A stretch of DNA of 50,731 nt from Acrasis kona (taxonomy: Eukaryota; Heterolobosea; Eutetramitea; Acrasida; Acrasidae). Positions 1 through 10,407 of the stretch are shown here, in pieces. How positions within the stretch are numbered: the first letter of the stretch is position 1; each line of letters begins with the position of its first letter. The DNA is taken from positions 1 to 50,731 of the forward strand of contig JAOPGA020000444.1 of the NCBI GenBank assembly GCA_026419775.2, read 5' to 3'. The position numbers and the translations under genes are program-made. The notes under the pieces were generated by a model. The model saw only the letters and a list, made by a program, of their open reading frames with translations. It was not told where the DNA came from and did no database searches.

Positions 1-510
1 AGGATAGCCCGAAATCACCATCCAATAGTGATAGGAGAATTCAGGAGTGCTATGCTACTTATGTTGGTCAGTTCGAGATTTCAAGTAAGTTAGCTCCTCT
101 TGATTTTATTGTAACATCTAGTTCATTCTTCAAATAATCTCGATAATAAGAGCTCGAATATGGTTAATGCATATTGTCTGATTACTGTGGAAGGAAAAGT
201 AGAAAGTACCTCTAGTCTGAAGGGGAGTAGCGTTAATTGGAATGAATCTTTCATCTTGTAAGTTTATTGGTTTGACTTGTTGTGATATTTTAGTTCTATA
301 GGTTCATTCCCATTCAAATGTGTGATTGTTGTCTTCGATGAAGATAAAAGTGCTAGTTCTGGAGCGGTTATTGGATATGTGACTCTGAGTATTGACGGGG
401 AAGAGGATTTGTCTTACGCCATCTCACCACTGTCCATCAATGATGAAGTAGAAAAGAAAACAGATCCAACACCAAACATACAATTCAGCTACAAGTGTAG
501 AAAACAATAA
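1..510 (+). CDS. C2-domain protein, 3' end (partial)
   Basis: The window opens inside a gene; only its last exons are visible. Reading codons from base 3, exons at 3-84, 122-257 and 294-510 join in phase across introns of 37 and 36 nt (GTAAGT...CTAG and GTAAGT...TTAG). The joined product is a Ser-rich stretch followed by a typical C2 domain: FEISIHSSNNL, then AYCLITVEGK, then WNESFIF, then VIVVFDED and VIGYVTLSI. C2 domains usually bind phospholipids, often through Ca2+; here the Asp residues in the FDED loop are the only obvious candidate Ca2+ ligands, so Ca2+ dependence is uncertain. The stop is TAA at 508-510. What lies upstream is outside the window, so the full domain makeup is unknown. 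Confidence 0.7.
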
Positions 511-666
511 TAACAAATAATTCTTGTCTTTTTGTGTATATAAGTGTCTTTTATAAAAGTTCTTTTGTGTGAAATCGATATTTAAACTGCAATACTCTTT
601 TCTATTTTCAACGAAACTTCAAAAAATTCGGTTGACAAATCTGATGGGAACATCAAAATCAAAAAA

Positions 667-3484
667 ATGAGAAGGACTGCATCATGTTTAAATGTAGTAC
701 CAGATGACGAGGAAGATGAAGAGATGCTCAGTCCTGTACCACCATCAGAAAAGGATGCTAAAAAGAAAGGATCAGGAAGTGAAGACGAAGAAGAAGATAA
801 ATTCAATTTGGACGAGGATCAAAAACTTTTAGCAGACACCGCTCGCGAAGCAAAAAAAACTTAGAGCTCAGAGTGATACCAAAATTGTTTCTGGAAATGC
901 TGGCAAACACTATAAGGTAAATTTCACACAGATCAGATCAAAAACAACTATTCTAATAGGCTGTAGGACATAGTGCACTAGTTTATGACGTCCATGATGT
1001 GGTCACAAAGAAAGTTCCAGCCACTGCACAACAGCCCTCAACAGAACCACAAACCCCACGCTCACTAAATCAGAGCAAGGTGGACCAACTACTCAAGAGC
1101 ATTGTCACTTTTGGAGGTAACGAGGATTCATTACATTTACTAACTTTCAATCAGAGGAACCTGTAAATGATGAAGTGATTGACGTCGCACTCACACTTAA
1201 CGATGCTATATTATCAAGAAACAAGCACATGCTAAAAAAACCACATCTTCCTTGGGAACTACCAACTAACGTTAGCGAGAAGGAAGTCAAAGAAGTAAGA
1301 ATTCTCTCAAACACCTCCACTCACACAAACAACAGACGCTAAAAAAAAGAAGAAATACACAGGCCAAAGAACATCCTGGCGAACCACAACCATACGCCAA
1401 CTATGACCCATTTGACGTGTCCAATCATGATCCATCGTTAGTAACCAAGGAATCATTCGTCTTGAAGGAGGGAGTGATGCAAGTCTATCCTACAGAAAAG
1501 TACATTTTCATTTTTCAACATGACTCACACATGCTTCAGACATGAAGAGAAATCCCTGTATTCTTACGTACCCTACAAGGAACATTACGATGACTACAAA
1601 AAAATCAGCAAGAGCATCCACCACGCACCCACCAAAAGCTTCTGCTACAATCGCTTAAAATCTCTAGAGCTCAAATTCACGCTGTACACCAGTCACAACG
1701 AGAGCGAAGAATACCTGGAACAAAAGAGCGTATCCCATCGTGATTTCTACAACGTTAGAAAAGTAGACACTCACATTCACATGGCATCGGCCATGAATCA
1801 AAAACATTTACTTCGCTTCATCAAGAAAAAGATTAGAACGTCGCCCAACGAAGTGGTCATTTTCAGAGATGGAAAAAAGTTGACGCTTGCACAAGTGTTC
1901 CAATCGCTCAATCTCACGGCATACGAACTAAGCGTCGACACGCTGGACGTACACGCCGACAAGAACCTACAACATCGATTCGACAAGTTCAATTCCAAAT
2001 ACAACCCATTCGGTCAGTCTCGTCTCAGGGACATTTTCATGAAGACCGATAACTTGATCAAGGGTAAATACTTTGGAGAATTGTGCAAGGAAGTATTGCA
2101 GGACCTACAGGACAGCAAATATCAAATGGCAGAGCCCAGAATATCAATCTATGGAAGAAGTCCAGACGAATGGGATAAATTAGCCAGTTGGGTCGTCGAT
2201 AACAAACTATACAGCGATAATTGTCGATGGTTGATTCAAATACCCAGGCTGTACAACATTCACAAGGATTTGAATCAAGTGCAAAACTTTGCTCAGCTGC
2301 TCAACAACATCTTCATGCCGCTGTTCGAAGTGACGCGCGATGCTAGCAGTCACCCTCACTTGGATGCCTTCTTGAAGCAAGTGAGCGGATTCGATAGCGT
2401 GGACGACGAGAGCAAATCAGAGGGTAGGTTCCACTCTAGGCTCAAGAATCCATCGGAGTGGAACTCTCACGAAAATCCGCCCTATGCCTACTATAGTTAC
2501 TACTTTTACGTCAACATTCGCATATTGAATCAATACAGAGCATCAAAGAACCTCAACACGTTCGATTTCAGACCTCACGCAGGAGAGGCAGGCGACATTA
2601 ATAATTTAATTAGTAGCTTCTTGTTGAGCGATAACATTTCTCATGGAATCAATTTGAGACATAGTCCAGTGCTGCAATACTTGTACTACCTGTGTCAGAT
2701 TGGATTGGCAGTGGCACCGCTGAGCAACAATAGTTTGTTCTTGAACTATAACAGAAATCCATTCCCAGTGTTTTTTATGAGAGGATTGAACGTGAGTTTG
2801 AGCACCGACGATCCTCTCATGTTCCACTTTACAAAGGAACCACTGATGGAGGAGTATAGCATCGCTGCACAGGTGTGGCACTTGAGCAACACTGATTTGT
2901 GCGAAGTGGCAAGGAATTCAGTGCTACAGAGTGGATGGGAGCATCACTTTAAGGAGCATCACCTTGGTAAGTTTTATTGGTGTCATGGCGTGGTGGGCAA
3001 CGATATTGCAAAGACCAACGTGCCCAACATTCGCATTCGTTATCGCCACGAGACGTTGCTCGACGAATACTTGTTCATCAACAAGTGCTTGTTGTTGAAC
3101 GAGTTGGCACTCGGAGAGAAGAAGGAAGTGTTGGGCAGCAGCAAGAATTATAGAAGCTCGTTGTCGTTTGATGATTTGATGAAGATTGTAAACAGGGACA
3201 ATAAACCAATGTTCTTCCGTGCTGCTGAGCACGGCAATCAGCTCAAGAATATTTATATCAAATCACACGTGGACGATGACAAGAATCATCAACACGTGAT
3301 GATGGTGGACAAGACTGTGAGCACGCCTACTGTGAGGAGCGATAGCGAATTGTTTGATGGAAATGATGACAGGGTGAAAGTGAGCAGTAAGAGTTGGATG
3401 GACGGAGTGATCAAGTATGGTCCAGTGGTGTTGTTGGTTGCGACTTGGTCTTTTATGTACTTGAATAAAAATAAGGTTAATTGA
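667..3484 (+). CDS. AMP deaminase with C-terminal membrane segment
   Basis: AMP deaminase converts AMP to IMP and ammonia in the purine nucleotide cycle. Exons 667-916, 960-1116, 1155-1294, 1336-1499 and 1540-3484 join in phase (about 884 residues). The family's metal and catalytic motifs are present: THIHMAS near residue 314, FRPHAGEAGD near 580 and STDDPLMFHFTKEP near 657. The N-terminal 80 residues are acidic and low complexity, as is common in the family. The last ~30 residues, VVLLVATWSFMYL after a KYGP turn, form one predicted membrane span with a short basic tail; known membrane anchors in this family (plants) are N-terminal. The first exon needs one base fewer in the A8 run at about 851-858 to stay open; I see no convincing intron there. 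The enzyme body is certain, the first 80 residues less so. Confidence 0.93.
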
Positions 3485-3504
3485 ATATTTTGTTTACAAT
3501 CATT

Positions 3505-4601
3505 ATGGATAGGTGAGTTGTTGTTGCATGACTTGTTTTTGATGTTTGATCAAGATTATTGTTCAAGAGACCAGGAGCTCCACCGATGGCACCTAAAAAG
3601 CCTGCGAAAGAAGAACTGAATCATATCGTACAGCCGAACGCTTATTTCAAAGACGAGAGGATTGTTCAAGTCAATGATAATGTAAGCGAGCGAAAATATG
3701 TTTTATTGATCATTAGAAATTCTCGATATATTCTTCAACAGTTCAAAAGAATGAGGAATTAGGTGAAGATCATACTTTATTGGTTTTTCTTCATGGAGGA
3801 GGATTGACATCTATGAGTTGGGCTGTATGTGCCCAAGAGCTTCGTAGCATGATCAGTTCAAGGCCACCCCCACCCGTTCTTCATTCCAAAGTAAAGATCA
3901 ACACTGGACCAAATTCATACCAAACTGTGGCAATAGATCTAAGAGGCCACGGAAAAACTACAACAACAGATGATTCTGACTTTAATATTGATACTCTGGT
4001 GGCTGATGTGAACGGCGTCATCTCACAAATCGTATCAAGCCCAGAATCAAGAGTTGTTTTAATCGGTCATAGTCTTGGAGGATGCGTCGCCACAAAATTG
4101 GCTGCCTCTAAGCCAACTTCATTCAAAGTTACTGGTCTTGTTGTTGTGGATGTCGTGGAGGGTACTGCTGTTCTGAGCTTCGAGAATATGAAACAAGTAA
4201 TTAATAATCGACCAAATAAATTTACTACCCCCGAGCAAGCAATTGCTTGGAGCTTAAAAAATGGGCAAAATAATGTTGAAAGTGCCCAGGTCAGCATTCC
4301 ATCACAATTAATGTATGATCCGAACAACCAAACTCACGTGTGGCGCACAAATTTAAATGACACCGTTGAGCATTGGCCGTCTTGGTACAAAGGTCTCTCC
4401 AACCAATTTCTATCTTATCATGGTCCTCGTCTTCTATTGTTGGCAAGCACGAACAGATTGGACACAGAGCTTATGATTGCACAAATGCAAGGGCAGTTCC
4501 AAATGAAAGTTCTGAATTCTACAGGTCATTTTATGCAAGAAGATGAGCCAGGTCAAATTGCCAAAGTGATTGACACTTTTCTGAGAACCTTTTCCATCTA
4601 A
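3505..4601 (+). CDS. PPME1: Protein phosphatase methylesterase 1 (alpha/beta hydrolase)
   Basis: PME1 removes the carboxymethyl group from the C-terminal leucine of the PP2A catalytic subunit and so controls assembly of PP2A holoenzymes. Three exons are predicted: a tiny first exon 3505-3512 (ATG GAT AG), then 3555-3681 and 3750-4601, giving about 329 residues; the introns are 42 and 68 nt. Visible marks are the oxyanion-side HGGG of the VFLHGGG strand, AIDLRGHGKT, the nucleophile elbow GHSLGGC (near residue 151), VVDVVEGTA, an acidic loop, and the catalytic His in STGHFMQED near residue 302. Length and order match PME1 better than generic hydrolases. The stop lies only 17 bp before the next ATG. 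Confidence 0.9.
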
Positions 4602-4618
4602 TTTTTGTAAACGGGTTG

Positions 4619-5119
4619 ATGTATGGAACAGTTGAAGAAGTTGAGAGAGCGTACAACAGTGATGCACCCACTGTTGTTGATGACTGTGTAAAACAATTGG
4701 GCTTTATGTTGACTAACCCAAACAATCTCGATACACACTTTGGCATTAAATTTACTTTTATCTCAAAAAAAAGAGTTTGTGGTATTTTAAAAGTATCCGA
4801 AATAATGTATAGGGATGACGGAAGCTTTAATTCAGCTGTTAATTTCACTATTGCGGAATCACTTGCAAGTTTCGGAGCTTTCCTCAATGTGGAGCAAGGT
4901 AAAGAAGCGAGTGTTGGACAGGAGATAAATGCAAGTCACATCAGCCCAGTAACTGGAAGGTACGTGGTTGGTGTATCTACACCACTATTCATTGGCAAGT
5001 CATCGCATGTATGGAATACGGAGCTAAGGGACGAGTTTGGAACACTTATAGGCTTGTCGAGATGCACGGTAACGGTAATACCCATCAACAAGAGCGCTCC
5101 ACTAAAATCTAAATTATAA
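4619..5119 (+). CDS. Hotdog-fold acyl-CoA thioesterase (PaaI/4HBT-like)
   Basis: A single-exon 166-residue protein with the layout of the PaaI/YdiI thioesterases, which hydrolyse acyl- or aroyl-CoA. The helix FTIAESLASFGAF matches the family's active-site helix, in which the Glu of AES is the nucleophile or base in YdiI-type enzymes. The preceding His-Gly-Gly is degenerate here (FNSAVN), so activity is not assured. The C-terminal strands HVWNTELRDEFGTLIG and LSRCTVTVIP fit the hotdog sheet. The first ATG after the PME1 stop is used; only 17 bp separate the two genes, so the promoter must lie inside PME1 or the two share a transcript. The substrate cannot be told. Confidence 0.82.
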   Translation: MYGTVEEVERAYNSDAPTVVDDCVKQLGFMLTNPNNLDTHFGIKFTFISKKRVCGILKVSEIMYRDDGSFNSAVNFTIAESLASFGAFLNVEQGKEASVGQEINASHISPVTGRYVVGVSTPLFIGKSSHVWNTELRDEFGTLIGLSRCTVTVIPINKSAPLKSKL

Positions 5120-5869
5120 TCATTAAATCTTGATTAACTTTTCTTCAATACATCATTTCATCCAGGTGATTACTTTGGAGATCATAATTTTATTTGTACA
5201 AAATTCAATGTGGGACTAAGCAAGGCAAAAGATTTATAAAATAATCAGAATAAATTTAATTTCGTAAATGAGTTTTGTGACACACAAATTGCGACAATTG
5301 TCTTCAAGGTCTTCATAAGATGTTATGTGTAGCAAGATGTGATTGTCACCGTCGAAGTTGCTTTGCTCATTACCCCCAAAGTCGTCATCGCTTTCAGTGT
5401 CCTCTTGATGTAGAGTACAAAATTCTTCCAGTAGTATCCTTCACTGGGACGTTGTATTCATTTGTCTCCACCAAAGAATGCAATTTGCTTTCTTCCAATG
5501 TTTTGTTCCGGTTTAAAAAAATTGACAAGTCGAATTCAACTTGACAATCATGTTACAATGCAAACATTGGAGTACGAAAGCGCAATTGAGTACAAACATT
5601 ACCAATATATATAATAATAATTAGTAAATCAATTAAACAATTTAAATAGTCAACTCGTGTTCATTTAAATTCTACAAGTCTATTGATTTGAATCGGAATA
5701 ATAGAGTATTCTTGTTTAAACATGCTTAAATAAATTTAATTGACTCTTTTAACATACATCACATTATCAACAATTTGTTGATTGCTTTTGTAACTGGTGC
5801 TGACCTCATCTCTAAAGATGCTATAATTGCACAAGTATAGAAGGCAAACAGATGTAGGCTGCGATCATT
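5120..5869. other. AT-rich intergenic stretch, no gene recognised
   Basis: I see no convincing coding exon in these ~750 bases. An open frame at 5320-5544 (plus) is Cys/His/Arg-rich, lacks any recognisable motif and sits in AT-rich sequence, so I treat it as chance. The stretch holds the 3' flank of the thioesterase gene and leads into a transposase relic on the minus strand. Confidence 0.5.
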
Positions 5870-6300
5870 TCTCAATGCATCTGTATGTCTTTTAAGTCCA
5901 TCCATGACTGAGATATTGTTATGTCGTGATTACGTCCAAGAAACGGACCGTGGACATCAATGATGCGGCCGTCAGTAATATTACACACCACATAATATTT
6001 GATAGTGTGCCACTTCTTTTTATCAGAGTAATAAACCTCTCAAATTAAAATGCAACTAGGTCGATGGATGCAAAAATGTTCTGAAATAGTGGGGATGACG
6101 TCTTTGATTCTTTCTTCGGCACCAACCGAATTCTTTTGGACCAAAATTTGTGACTATTGTCTTTAATGTTACTTCGAAAGCGTGGAGATTATGACTATGA
6201 TGCTCTTGAACCTCATAGTGAAGATTACATTTTGGCCCACCTAGATCAAATTCGTAGCGATTTCTGCAAAGTTGAAAAAGGATTATTAAAAATTTCAAAA
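5870..6300 (-). pseudogene. Decayed DDE transposase fragment (DDE_Tnp_4 / IS5-Harbinger-like DNA transposon)
   Basis: On the minus strand, 6039-5872 reads YYSDKKKWHTIKYYVVCN, then TDGRIIDVHGPFLGRNHD, then ITISQS. This is the central block of DDE_Tnp_4 transposases: the YS-KKK-HT-K signature before the second strand, and the G-x-x-HD motif that carries the second catalytic Asp. Just upstream (about 6110-6050) another frame gives FASIDLVAF, which resembles the region of the first catalytic Asp. A stop (RC of 6040-6042) separates the two pieces and a further stop follows at 5872-5874, so the gene is broken. The open frame 6056-6298 covers the likely N-terminal part in a different frame. No terminal inverted repeats were recognised by eye. 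Confidence 0.7.
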
Positions 6301-6340
6301 CATTTATTGTCTAACACGTGGTTAATTTTGGCTGAAAGTA

Positions 6341-9300
6341 TTAATGCATTTCAATTTGTGGTGATGAAACACTAAGCTTCGTTCTTTGTAATCTTACAAC
6401 AACAATAACAGAGATGATTACGATTACTGCAACAACAATGACAGCGGACACTACAATTGGAACAACAATAGCAGCAATAATACCTGGATTCATTGGTGAT
6501 GGTGATGAGATTGTATCTCCACTTGGATCGGCGTATGAAATACTCATTGAACCTGCTTTGGCTTCAACTGAGGCATTAAATGTTAATACACTGTGCTCAA
6601 ATGTGACTTCATTACCGCCAACTACAACTTGGTTAAATTTACGACTTGTGGTTAGTTTGCTGAAGATTGAGGAGAGATCGGCATTTGTTGAACCTGTTCC
6701 AGTGACACTGACATCAACACTACCAACCGCAACAGTATTAACACGTGCTGTAAATCTAATCGTGATTCTTTGTGAGATTCTAACAACTTCGAACGTGTAA
6801 GTGGCTTTTGTAAAGCTTGCTGTTTGTTGGAAACTAGCGAGTGCAGGTTTGATGATAGCGCTTGAGTTTACGAGTGGTGAAGTAATTGTAACGAATGAAC
6901 CTGAGGTTGTAGTGGCAGGAATCAATGATGTATCACCACTAGAAGTAGTAGTTACGGTAACTTTGACTTCAATGTTTTTGACTACTTGAGTAGCAGCTGG
7001 TGTAGAGGTAGTAGTTTTTGGTACATTAGTTGTTGGTGCAACGGTTGTTGTTGGAGTTGGTGTAGGAGTAGGTGTTGGAGTTGGTGTAGGAGTAGGTGTT
7101 GGTGTTGGAGTAGGAGTTGGTGTTGGAGTTGGTGTTGGAGTAGGAGTTGGAGTAGGAGTTGGAGTAGGAGTTGGAGTAGGAGTTGGTGTTGGTGTAGGTG
7201 TTGGTGTAGGTGTTGGTGTAGGTGTTGGAGTTGGTGTAGGTGCTGGAGTTGGTGGAGGATCAGGATTCATATCAGTGATCACTCGAATACTGAATCGATC
7301 TGACACGTACAGTTGTTTGGATCGACCATCACTTGCCAAACCACCTGGTTGATACAAATTAGCTAATGTTGCATTGCCTCCGTTTCCTATGCTACCAGAA
7401 GTACCTGTTCCAGCGTAAGTTGTTATGATGTTTGTCTTCATGTCAATAACTCTTATCTTATTGTTGGAGTAATCGGCAAAATACAGTATATCATACACTT
7501 CATCATAAGCGAGACTTCTTGGACTGTTTAACTTGGCACTAGTTGCGTTACCTCCATCTCCTGTGCTTCCTGAGGAACCAGGTGTACCTGCAAGGGTTGT
7601 TACTCTACTTCTTGCTCTGTCAATTCTAACAATTCTGTGGTTCTGAGTATCAGATACATAGAGAACATTTCTAGCATAATCAATTGCAATATCAAATGGA
7701 TTAAATCCTGTGTTGAGTAATGTACCGTTGTCATTATTATACCGATTGGATGATTTTCTTCCTGCATAAGTTGTTGTTACGTTCATGTTAAGGTCTATCA
7801 TTCTTATTACATAATTTGAGCTATCACATAGATACATTAAATTGTTTACGTTATCAACTACCATGGATTGTGTATTCCCAATACGTGCTTGTAATGGTGG
7901 TCCACCACCTCCACTATATCCGCTGGTTCCAGTACCAGCAAATCTAGTGATTATATTTGAGGCGGCATTTATAACTCTAATAGTTTGATCTTCACTGTAA
8001 ACGTAAACAAGATTATTGACTGAGTCAACATGAATAGCTCTAGGTCGTGCAAATGATGCGGCGATGGCAGGTCCATCATCTCCTGCACCTACACTTGGTC
8101 TTTCATCTGTACCTGCAAGAGTAGATAGCATGCCTGATGTTGCATTTACTACTCTTATTCTATAGTTTGACGTATCAGCAATGTAAAGAAGTTTTCTGGC
8201 TCTATCAAATGAAGTACTAGTTACAGTAGAAATTTGACTGCTTTTCGCAATCCCATCACCATTGAATGTAGATCGTCCAGAACCAGCAATTGTAGTAATG
8301 TTACCTGTAGCAAGATTTACAGCCCTAACACGATAATTACTATTATCAGAAATATACAATGTAGTGTTCGAGAGAACCAAACCATTTGGGTAACTAAATC
8401 CAGCAGAAGTAGCTGGACCACCATCTCCAGAGAATGCATATGCACCAATACCAGCAAAGTTAGAGATTGTTCGCGCTACAGTATCAACTACCCTGACTCT
8501 ATGGAAAGAGAAATCAGTAAAGTATAACTTGTTATTTGTTGTATCTAAAGCAAATCCATAAGGTGTACCAATGGCGGTAGATGTTGCACTACCAGAGCCA
8601 CCATTAGCGCATGTTCTAGTGCCAGCAAAGTTATAAATAAGGATGTATCCTATAGATGGATCTACTACCATATCCACCATTCTAACAATACAATAACTTG
8701 AATCTGCAATATAAACCTTTTGGTTCAAGGTATCGACCACAACATTTTGTGCTGCACCCATATTACAACCCGCTGCATCAATACCGTTACAATCGCCAGT
8801 GTAATCATAATTTCCAGATCCAGCATATGTTGAAATCATGCCTGATGCAAAGTCTATCACTCTAACTCTGAGGTTATTAGAATCAGCAATGTACAGCTGG
8901 TTGTTCACAGCATCATAGGAGAGACCATAAGGACTTGCTAGCTGAGCAGTGTTTGCAGGACCATTATCTCCAGAGAAACCTGAACTAGAGCCCGCAATTG
9001 TTGAGATGATGCCACTTGTTATATTGACTGCTCTGATTCTGTCACCATCAGATATGTAGATTGCGTTGTTTCTAAAGTCAATCGCAATGCCTTTTGGATT
9101 GTTGAGCGTTGCATTAATGGCTGGACCTCCATCACCTGAAAATCCCAGTACACCGGTCCCTGCAAAGTCTGAAATAGTGTTTGATGTAATGTTGACGACT
9201 CGAACTTTGTTGCTTGTCGTATCAGCGAAGTACAATTGATTTGTTACTGGATTGTAAGCAGAACCTGCTGGGCCTTGTAGTTGAACGTTCAATGCTGGGC

Positions 9301-9442
9301 CATTGCTTCCAATACAGTAGGAACATCCAATGCCAGCGAAGGCATCGATGACCACTGGTTGCGTGTTGACCAAACGAAGGATCTGTAACAGAGAAAGCAC
9401 GAGAGCTAGTGTGGTGACTTGTGTGAAGAACCGAACTCTCAT
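6341..9442 (-). CDS. Secreted/surface NHL-repeat protein with (TP)n stalk and C-terminal membrane anchor
   Basis: Intronless gene of 1,033 residues. The start is the ATG at 9442, which begins a clear signal peptide ([20 protein letters not shown]); a longer reading frame has no upstream ATG. Residues ~35-725 hold about twelve NHL-type repeats of ~57 residues, each with an LYIADSSNYRVRVVN-like strand and a TIAGTG...GDGGPA loop; these form beta-propellers. Then comes a near-pure Thr-Pro stalk (about 730-800), a ~180-residue beta-rich domain, one membrane span of Ile/Val (about 985-1015) and a short basic tail. The architecture suggests a cell-surface protein with extracellular propellers held off the membrane. 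The ligand is unknown. Confidence 0.9.
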   Translation of the reverse strand: MRVRFFTQVTTLALVLSLLQILRLVNTQPVVIDAFAGIGCSYCIGSNGPALNVQLQGPAGSAYNPVTNQLYFADTTSNKVRVVNITSNTISDFAGTGVLGFSGDGGPAINATLNNPKGIAIDFRNNAIYISDGDRIRAVNITSGIISTIAGSSSGFSGDNGPANTAQLASPYGLSYDAVNNQLYIADSNNLRVRVIDFASGMISTYAGSGNYDYTGDCNGIDAAGCNMGAAQNVVVDTLNQKVYIADSSYCIVRMVDMVVDPSIGYILIYNFAGTRTCANGGSGSATSTAIGTPYGFALDTTNNKLYFTDFSFHRVRVVDTVARTISNFAGIGAYAFSGDGGPATSAGFSYPNGLVLSNTTLYISDNSNYRVRAVNLATGNITTIAGSGRSTFNGDGIAKSSQISTVTSTSFDRARKLLYIADTSNYRIRVVNATSGMLSTLAGTDERPSVGAGDDGPAIAASFARPRAIHVDSVNNLVYVYSEDQTIRVINAASNIITRFAGTGTSGYSGGGGPPLQARIGNTQSMVVDNVNNLMYLCDSSNYVIRMIDLNMNVTTTYAGRKSSNRYNNDNGTLLNTGFNPFDIAIDYARNVLYVSDTQNHRIVRIDRARSRVTTLAGTPGSSGSTGDGGNATSAKLNSPRSLAYDEVYDILYFADYSNNKIRVIDMKTNIITTYAGTGTSGSIGNGGNATLANLYQPGGLASDGRSKQLYVSDRFSIRVITDMNPDPPPTPAPTPTPTPTPTPTPTPTPTPTPTPTPTPTPTPTPTPTPTPTPTPTPTPTPTPTPTPTPTPTPTPTTTVAPTTNVPKTTTSTPAATQVVKNIEVKVTVTTTSSGDTSLIPATTTSGSFVTITSPLVNSSAIIKPALASFQQTASFTKATYTFEVVRISQRITIRFTARVNTVAVGSVDVSVTGTGSTNADLSSIFSKLTTSRKFNQVVVGGNEVTFEHSVLTFNASVEAKAGSMSISYADPSGDTISSPSPMNPGIIAAIVVPIVVSAVIVVAVIVIISVIVVVRLQRTKLSVSSPQIEMH
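7051..7250 (-). repeat. (Thr-Pro)n coding tandem repeat
   Basis: On the plus strand this is a run of GGTGTTGGAGTA-type hexamers and dodecamers; read on the minus strand it encodes about 33 Thr-Pro units. Third positions vary between repeats, so the peptide is more uniform than the DNA, which suggests selection on the stalk. It is also a likely place for length variation between strains and for assembly error. Confidence 0.9.
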
Positions 9443-10407
9443 TGTGCTTGTTCTTGTTATTTTCTTTTTGTTTCTTACAATAGTGTTCCGCGCCAATTAC
9501 CTACGTTCGAAAAGATTTGTTACAACGAAGTTCTAGGAACAACCGTTATCATGTTGCTATATATGGAAATAGGATAGCGTCAGGCGCGACTAGTCTTGTA
9601 ACTTTTTGTCCAATAAAAAGCCATTCATTCTATTTTTGAATTAATCCATGGCATGTCGCTCTGTATAATCAAAAAGCAAAAGGATCATGATGTCAAATTT
9701 TGCCAATACCAAAATAACCTCACCCGAATAAAAATTTGGCGCCTGTGTTGCCAGAGTGGGAGCCTACTTTTTCGACCCATCTGGAAGAAAAGTGAGAGCA
9801 TGGAATAAAGACTGTGAGCGTCCTATTTTCGAAAGTGAGACCTCTTAGTACACCACTTTTGAAACCACTTCCTTGGAATTTGTTGTGTTGTTCCCTTAAG
9901 CAGACAGTTACGAAATTAAATCAATTGATAACAAATTGTGCATTGTGCAGTTGCCATACCGACATGTGTGCTTCGAAATTTGTACACTGACAATATTATA
10001 ATTAATCCTGATAACTTTGTTGCAATTCTTATGTGCTCTCAGCAATTTGACCTTATTGATGTCAAGTATTAAGTACTTAATTGAAGAAAATGAATTTCAT
10101 ATGATTATGTTTACTGGATAGAACTAATGGTGGTTTGTGACCAAAATTTTCAATGTACTACTTTGAACCAAGAGACCCAGAAACCCAATGTATTCTCCTC
10201 TTTCCTTTCTTAATGTTGAATCTTGAAAATATTAGATTAGCCTTCTGTATCAATCGTAATTCTTTTGTTGTCAACATACGGATGAGAAAATTTTTGCTAA
10301 GCCCAAAAGGCAAGTCGAACGCATCTTGATGTATCTTTTCTTCGGTCCTAATTTACTTAGTTAAAACCCTCTAGCAATGTTGCTTGTCAACTACACGGTT
10401 TTGGAAT
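9443..10407. other. Divergent intergenic region, no gene recognised
   Basis: About 960 bases between the minus-strand NHL gene and the plus-strand TPR gene, so it should hold both promoters. No coding exon or RNA gene was recognised. TTTGGCGCC at 9735-9743 resembles an E2F-type site but may be chance. Long T and A runs are common. Confidence 0.5.

Noticed and set aside
5320-5544. Cys/His-rich 74-codon open frame
   Set aside because: No motif, no promoter context and AT-rich surroundings; probably chance.
6986-7303. Trp/Cys/Ser-rich plus-strand open frame
   Set aside because: It is the antisense shadow of the Thr-Pro repeat of the NHL gene.
9735-9743. TTTGGCGCC resembling an E2F site
   Set aside because: A single 9-base match in ~1 kb without a cell-cycle target gene beside it is not enough.
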